NCBI GenBank assembly: GCA_947629115.1
Contig: CANRCL010000040.1
Location: 1 to 9,302, forward strand
Length of the DNA stretch: 9,302 nt
Direction of reading: 5' to 3'
Source of the DNA: an uncultured Bacilli bacterium
GTDB taxonomy: Bacteria > Bacillota_I > Bacilli_A > RF39 > UBA660
Shown here: one piece after another, positions 6,120 through 9,302 of the stretch
Layout: each line of letters opens with the position of its first letter
Position numbering within the stretch: the first letter of the stretch is position 1
Position numbers and translations under genes: made by a program
The notes under the pieces: model-generated
Database searches by the model: none
Seen by the model: the letters and a program-made list of their open reading frames with translations, nothing else
Told to the model about the DNA's origin: nothing

Positions 6120-6473
6120 TTATTTATATAGAACGCGGGTTAGGGCTTTTTTATATTCTTTAGATTCTTCTTTTAAATAATCATCTAATGCTTGTCTATA
6201 CTCTACTATAAAATTTAAAAAAGAATTTATTTCTGAATACAATATAAAATCTCTATTTTCACAAATATGTAATGCTCGATGGGCTTTTTTGGTTAGTAAT
6301 GCCAAATTATCAATATCAGTTTTTCCACCGTCAGCCAATTTGATTATATGATGAATAGTTAAAATATTTTTCTTGGTTATTGGATAACTTAACCAATCAT
6401 TATTATACGTCTCATATATTTTTATTAAAGTTGGCATTATTAATTGATTTTCACTTGTATATATTCTTCCCAT
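6120..6473 (-). CDS. Small HNH-motif protein, putative HNH endonuclease
   Basis: This 117-residue protein (from the ATG at 6473) carries a compact HNH core: TIHHIIKLADGG, then DIDNLALL, then KKAHRALH. The likely beta-beta-alpha-metal residues are His41/His42, Asn56, His65 and His69. The zinc-binding CxxC pairs that flank many HNH domains are absent, and there is no recognisable DNA-binding or specificity domain, only an N-terminal helix-like part and a charged C-terminal helix (about 75-115). An in-frame GTG at 6485 would add four residues, but the GGGGG site at 6479-6483 is correctly placed for the ATG. It follows tsaD by 61 bp with no terminator between, so it is probably cotranscribed with the t6A genes. 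Nuclease activity and target are unknown. HNH proteins of this size occur as phage, intron or repair nucleases, but no mobile-element remains were seen. Confidence 0.75.
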   Translation of the reverse strand: MGRIYTSENQLIMPTLIKIYETYNNDWLSYPITKKNILTIHHIIKLADGGKTDIDNLALLTKKAHRALHICENRDFILYSEINSFLNFIVEYRQALDDYLKEESKEYKKALTRVLYK

Positions 6474-6478
6474 AAAAT

Positions 6479-6483
6479 CCCCC
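6479..6483 (-). promoter_or_regulatory. Ribosome-binding site that selects the HNH start
   Basis: Five consecutive G on the minus strand, 5 nt before the ATG at 6473-6471, can pair with the CCUCC core of 16S rRNA (one G-U). The GTG at 6485-6483 overlaps this site and has no Shine-Dalgarno sequence of its own, so the ATG is preferred. Confidence 0.6.
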
Positions 6484-6534
6484 ACGATAACTCAAGTTAA
6501 TTTCTATAAGTCATGATAACATTTGTTTCTAACA

Positions 6535-7539
6535 TTAACAAATTGATGAAGTTGATTTAGCATTTAAATCTAAATCAGCAAATTCGCCTTTTAAAAATAA
6601 AGGATACGCTGCTGCTCCAATCATAGCGGCATTATCAGTACAATAGATAAATTCTGGAAGAGCAAGTTTAGCATTATATTTATCACATAATTTTTGAATT
6701 TCTCCTCTTAAATATTTATTTGCTGATACTCCTCCGGCAATAATAACATTTTTAATATTAGTTTTTTTAAGAGCAATTTCTAATTTACGGGTTAATTCTT
6801 CAACAGCGGTTGTTTGGAATGAACAAGCCAAATCGGCTTTATTAATTTCCCTACCTCTTTGACGTTCATTATTAACTAAATTTATTACACTACTTTTAAG
6901 ACCACTATAACTAAAATTATATGAATCATCATTAACAGCCTTTGGAAGATTATAACTATTCTTTCCTTCACGGGCTAATTTTTCAATATTAGGACCTCCA
7001 GGATAAGAAAGGCCAATTACTCTTGCAACCTTATCAAAAGCCTCACCAATGGCATCATCTTGGGTTTCACCAAGCATTTCAAATTCATAATCGCCAGTCA
7101 TTTTAATTAATTCAGTATGGCCACCACTAATAATAAGTGCTAAACAAGGAAATTTTAATTTATCATCAATTTTATTAGCGTATATATGACCTACTAAATG
7201 ATTAACTTTAATAAGTGGTTTATTATAAACATAAGATAATACTTTAGCAAATTCAACTCCAACTAATAAAGAACCTAATAAACCAGGAGTATAAGTGACA
7301 GCAATCGCATCCATATCACTTACTTTCATTTTGGCTTTATTTAAAGTTTCTTCTAAAACCATGGTAATATTTTCAGTATGCATTCTTGAAGCAATTTCAG
7401 GAACTACTCCCCCAAAATTAGCATGTGTATCCATTTGAGTTAATATTGTTAAAGCCACTACTGTATTACCATTTTTAATTATTGCTATACTTGTTTCATC
7501 ACAAGATGTTTCCACACTCAAAATATATACATCTTTCAT
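6535..7539 (-). CDS. tsaD: tRNA N6-adenosine threonylcarbamoyltransferase TsaD
   Basis: TsaD (Kae1/Qri7 family) transfers the threonylcarbamoyl group from threonylcarbamoyl-AMP to A37 of ANN-decoding tRNAs, together with TsaB and TsaE. Its 334 residues match the usual length of about 335-345. Family motifs are intact: SVETSCDETS at 8-17, GGVVPEIASRMH at 43-54, the metal-binding NHLVGH (His114, His118), ISGGHTEL at 137-144, GEAFDKVAR at 165-173, FSYSGLKS at 209-216, AGGVSANKYLR at 268-278, and CTDNAAMIG at 300-308 with the third metal ligand Asp302. It follows rimI with a single base between TAA and ATG, and its GAGGGTGG site (7546-7553) lies within rimI, so translation is coupled. TsaC/Sua5, which makes the activated intermediate, is not in the window. 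The older annotation as a glycoprotease is incorrect. Confidence 0.98.
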   Translation of the reverse strand: MKDVYILSVETSCDETSIAIIKNGNTVVALTILTQMDTHANFGGVVPEIASRMHTENITMVLEETLNKAKMKVSDMDAIAVTYTPGLLGSLLVGVEFAKVLSYVYNKPLIKVNHLVGHIYANKIDDKLKFPCLALIISGGHTELIKMTGDYEFEMLGETQDDAIGEAFDKVARVIGLSYPGGPNIEKLAREGKNSYNLPKAVNDDSYNFSYSGLKSSVINLVNNERQRGREINKADLACSFQTTAVEELTRKLEIALKKTNIKNVIIAGGVSANKYLRGEIQKLCDKYNAKLALPEFIYCTDNAAMIGAAAYPLFLKGEFADLDLNAKSTSSIC

Positions 7540-7540
7540 T

Positions 7541-7960
7541 TTAAACCACCCTCTTCATTACATAAGCATCTTCATTGGCATAATACTTTTTTCGAACATT
7601 GATAATTTCAAAATCAAATTTTTTATATAGTTTTATTGCTTCACTATTATTGATATTCACTTCTAAAAAAATTGAAGAATTAGGCTTTGGATAAATATTC
7701 ATAAAATATTCTAACATTTTAGTTGCTATTCCTAATTTACGATTTTCTTCCTCTACTATAATAAATTCTATCTCAAAGTCATCTAAATTTTTTTTAACAA
7801 TTAAAAAAGCATTTATAAATTCTTCGTCGTTAACCAAAATAATATAACTTTCATCATTTATATAAGAGTCAATATTATAGGTATTAGTAAAATTAGGCAT
7901 TAATTTTTTGCCTAATAATTTAATACTTTCTGTATCTTGATTTGCTGCTTTTCTAATCAT
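7541..7960 (-). CDS. rimI: Ribosomal protein S18-alanine N-acetyltransferase (GNAT family)
   Basis: This 139-residue protein belongs to the GNAT acyltransferase family and by motif and position is RimI, which acetylates the N-terminus of ribosomal protein S18 using acetyl-CoA. The acetyl-CoA pyrophosphate loop reads RKLGIA (74-79, R-x-x-G-x-A). The RimI-like second half is FLEVNINNSEAIKLYKKFDF followed by NVRKKYYANEDAYVMKR (residues 98-137), with Glu100 the likely equivalent of the catalytic Glu. The start overlaps the tsaB stop in an ATGA junction (7957-7960), and no clear Shine-Dalgarno site precedes it, so initiation probably depends on ribosomes finishing tsaB. The tsaB-rimI-tsaD arrangement is conserved in Bacillota. 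The exact substrate is inferred; closely related GNAT proteins can have broader targets. Confidence 0.92.
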   Translation of the reverse strand: MIRKAANQDTESIKLLGKKLMPNFTNTYNIDSYINDESYIILVNDEEFINAFLIVKKNLDDFEIEFIIVEEENRKLGIATKMLEYFMNIYPKPNSSIFLEVNINNSEAIKLYKKFDFEIINVRKKYYANEDAYVMKRVV

Positions 7961-8505
7961 TTTTCAACATCTATTTTTTTCACATAAATAGGATTTACTT
8001 CGTGAGGATTTAGACTTTCTTTAGTAAGAGCATATTCTATTACTTTAGAATAATCAATAGAAACACCTGTTATTACATCATAATTGTTTTGATATTCAAG
8101 AAAAGCATTGTTAGATAAGTATTCATAATCACCGACTAAATTCATCTTTTCATCAAAGATACCAATATAATAACCATTTTTATCACTAAATGCAACTATT
8201 TTTTCACTTTTATCAGTAGATACAGCCATACATTCAAGTGAAGTAATTGTTCTAATCGGCACATTTAGAGTAAAAGCAAAAGTTTTAGCAATTGTAACTC
8301 CTAATCTAACTCCAGTAAAAGAACCTGGACCATTTACAACAATTATTGATTCGGGAGTTTCTTTATTTAAAACTTTTTTGATTACGGGCATAATTAACTT
8401 ACTATTTTGTTGCTCATTTTCGATTTTTCTTTCTCTAATTATATGACCATCCTTATATAAAATTATAATAATATCATTTAAGTGAGTATCAATAAATAAG
8501 TTCAT
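7957..8505 (-). CDS. tsaB: tRNA threonylcarbamoyladenosine biosynthesis protein TsaB
   Basis: TsaB is a catalytically inactive ASKHA-fold paralogue of TsaD that dimerises with it and scaffolds the t6A synthase. The diagnostic motif NGPGSFTGVRLGVTIAK lies at 58-74, followed by a conserved helix and TSLECMA (88-94). At 182 residues it is shorter than Bacillus-type TsaB (about 230), mainly in the C-terminal half, although the family's usual ending around PIYVKK is present, so it is a compact version and not a truncated gene. The N-terminal strand reads IDTHLND where most members have DTS. AGGAGGT at 8511-8517 overlaps the tsaE stop codon, and the gene ends in TGA within an ATGA overlap with rimI. 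Use of TGA as a stop supports the standard genetic code. Confidence 0.95.
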   Translation of the reverse strand: MNLFIDTHLNDIIIILYKDGHIIRERKIENEQQNSKLIMPVIKKVLNKETPESIIVVNGPGSFTGVRLGVTIAKTFAFTLNVPIRTITSLECMAVSTDKSEKIVAFSDKNGYYIGIFDEKMNLVGDYEYLSNNAFLEYQNNYDVITGVSIDYSKVIEYALTKESLNPHEVNPIYVKKIDVEK

Positions 8506-8515
8506 TTTTTACCTC

Positions 8516-8968
8516 CTACAAAACTGATTCACAAAGTTCTTCATAAACTTTACCAACTGGATTAAATACTAAAACTCTAGTATTTTCATCAATTATTTTA
8601 AAATTTATTTCTAATCTTTCTTCAGGTAAATCATCTTTAATTAAGTCCGCCCATTCAATAATAGTGACCCCACCTTTTTTATAATAATCACGAATGCCTA
8701 TATCTTCTTCAACTTCATCTAAACGATAAACATCCATATGATAAAGAGGAAGTTCGCCATTAGGATATTCTTTAATTATTGTAAATGTTGGACTAGTTAT
8801 ATTTTCTTCAATTCCTAAAGCATTGGCAAAGCCTTTAACAAAAACAGTTTTACCACTACCAAGTTCTCCTTCTAAACAAATAACCATATTAGGAAATTTT
8901 TCACTTTCAATATTTTCTGCAAGTCGCAAAGTATCATCGAGATTTTTTGATACATATTTTAAATTCAT
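8516..8968 (-). CDS. tsaE: tRNA threonylcarbamoyladenosine biosynthesis ATPase TsaE
   Basis: TsaE is the small P-loop ATPase that binds the TsaB-TsaD dimer and is needed for multiple turnovers in t6A synthesis. At 150 residues it has normal length. The Walker A motif GELGSGKT is at 34-41, SPTFTIIKEY at 59-68 corresponds to the switch region, HMDVYRL at 77-83 carries the conserved Asp79, and VTIIEWADLI at 101-110 carries the family's EW motif. It is the first gene of the t6A unit, preceded by its own promoter directly after the rRNA operon. The GGTG ribosome-binding site lies about 6 nt before the ATG, and tsaB starts 10 bp after the TAG stop. Genes of this family were long annotated as YjeE or YdiB. 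Confidence 0.97.
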   Translation of the reverse strand: MNLKYVSKNLDDTLRLAENIESEKFPNMVICLEGELGSGKTVFVKGFANALGIEENITSPTFTIIKEYPNGELPLYHMDVYRLDEVEEDIGIRDYYKKGGVTIIEWADLIKDDLPEERLEINFKIIDENTRVLVFNPVGKVYEELCESVL

Positions 8969-8983
8969 ATTATCACCAATTTA

Positions 8984-9012
8984 ATTATAAATAAAAAGTA
9001 CTCGTTAGACAA
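8984..9012 (-). promoter_or_regulatory. Promoter of the tsaE-tsaB-rimI-tsaD unit, overlapping the rRNA terminator
   Basis: On the minus strand a perfect TATAAT (8984-8989) is 17 bp from a -35 hexamer TTGTCT (9007-9012, four of six matches). The predicted start near 8977 leaves only about 9 nt before the tsaE ATG, containing the GGTG site. The -35 lies in the loop and 5' stem arm of the terminator at 8989-9017. Confidence 0.75.
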
Positions 9013-9017
9013 GTACT
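8989..9017 (-). terminator. Intrinsic terminator of the rRNA operon
   Basis: On the minus strand AGTACTTG (9017-9010) pairs with CGAGTACT (9004-8997) around a 5-nt loop with one G-U pair, followed by TTTTATTT. It lies about 50 bp after the 5S rRNA. It overlaps the tsaE promoter, so transcripts that read through would enter the t6A genes. Confidence 0.8.
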
Positions 9018-9065
9018 ATTCAAATTTTTAAAATATATTTTTTAAATAATTTATTCCAAAAAAAA
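9018..9065. other. AT-rich spacer between 5S rRNA and terminator
   Basis: This short stretch is almost entirely A and T and holds no gene or tRNA. Next to the 5S end, nine consecutive T on the minus strand (9058-9066) directly follow the closing 5S helix and might add a first termination or processing point. Confidence 0.5.
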
Positions 9066-9169
9066 ATTGGCAACTACCTATTTTCGCATTCACTATCTTC
9101 GGCGTATTAGTGCTTAACTTCTCTGTTCGGGATGGGAAGAGGTGTATCCACTAAGCTATCGTCACCAAT
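9066..9169 (-). rRNA. rrf: 5S ribosomal RNA
   Basis: The minus strand carries the conserved 5S core, including TTCCCATCCCGAACAGAGAAG and GTTAAGC. The closing helix pairs the first nine bases (ATTGGTGAC) with the last nine (GTTGCCAAT) using two G-U pairs, which sets the ends at about 104 nt. That is shorter than the 115-120 nt of most Bacillota and closer to Mollicutes 5S (about 104-113 nt). It is the last gene of an rRNA operon, about 56 bp after 23S. A 6-bp hairpin (9170-9186) abuts its 5' end and probably belongs to precursor processing. Mature ends are inferred from pairing. Confidence 0.95.
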
Positions 9170-9186
9170 AAAGGATTTTGTCCTTT
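9170..9186 (-). other. Hairpin in the 23S-5S spacer
   Basis: On the minus strand AAAGGA pairs with TCCTTT around a 5-nt loop, ending at the base before the 5S 5' end. It lacks a T run and lies inside the rRNA transcript, so it is more likely a processing element than a terminator. Confidence 0.45.
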
Positions 9187-9225
9187 AAAAACTTGATAAT
9201 GCTTCATCAAACATTTAAATAAATT

Positions 9226-9302
9226 AAAGTTAAACTGTCGAATTATTAGTACTAGTCAGCTCAACGTATCACTACGCTTCCACCTCTAGCCTATCAACGT
9301 TA
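9226..9302 (-). rRNA. rrl: 23S ribosomal RNA, 3' end (partial)
   Basis: The minus strand reads the conserved last bases of 23S rRNA (GTTGATAGGCTAGAGGTGGA, then GCGTAGTGATACGTTGAGCT, then ACTAGTACTAATAATTCGA). Only about 77 nt are inside the window. The 3' boundary is estimated from alignment by eye with the usual end and could be off by a few bases; terminal pairing with the 23S 5' end cannot be checked because that end lies outside. Confidence 0.95.

Noticed and set aside
6486..6534. Possible promoter or operator between tsaD and the HNH gene, with gataac occurring twice
   Set aside because: No -35/-10 pair at proper spacing was found, and a 6-bp repeat is expected by chance in AT-rich DNA. 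Cotranscription with tsaD is simpler.
7957..7960. Mycoplasma-type genetic code with TGA as tryptophan
   Set aside because: tsaB ends in TGA at the expected point in an ATGA overlap with rimI, and the tryptophan codons checked are TGG.

Overview
The window reads as chromosomal DNA from an AT-rich member of the Bacillota, most like the class Bacilli and its Mollicutes-related uncultured lineages. This rests on strong AT bias, AGGAGG-type Shine-Dalgarno sites, the S10 ribosomal operon order, and the tsaE-tsaB-rimI-tsaD order (ydiBCDE in Bacillus subtilis). A short 5S rRNA points the same way. The code is standard: tsaB ends in TGA and tryptophan is TGG where checked. A VanY-type D,D-carboxypeptidase suggests the cell has peptidoglycan, so it is not a true wall-less mycoplasma. 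The taxonomic placement is inference.

Every recognised gene is on the minus strand, so transcription runs from high to low coordinates. From the right edge: the 3' end of a 23S rRNA, a 5S rRNA and a terminator end an rRNA operon. Next comes tsaE-tsaB-rimI-tsaD, the bacterial-specific part of the tRNA t6A37 pathway plus the S18 N-acetyltransferase, with a small HNH-motif gene behind it and then a terminator. A two-gene unit follows: gpmI (cofactor-independent phosphoglycerate mutase) and a membrane-anchored VanY-like carboxypeptidase, also ending in a terminator. A single gene for an unrecognised 487-residue single-pass membrane protein has its own promoter-like site and terminator. Last is the start of the S10 operon (rpsJ, rplC, rplD and the first codons of rplW), behind a strong promoter and a 5' leader of about 127 nt that looks structured.

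Most of the window is housekeeping: ribosome components, tRNA modification, glycolysis and wall trimming. No CRISPR array, insertion sequence, phage gene or toxin-antitoxin pair was seen. The points that deserve a second look are mainly regulatory: a candidate S10 leader RNA, an exact 10-bp repeat two helical turns apart upstream of the S10 promoter, and two places where the terminator of one unit physically overlaps the promoter of the next. At the protein level they are a glutamate-rich tail on ribosomal protein L3, the HNH protein attached to the t6A operon, and the orphan membrane protein. No clearly new multi-gene system is visible.
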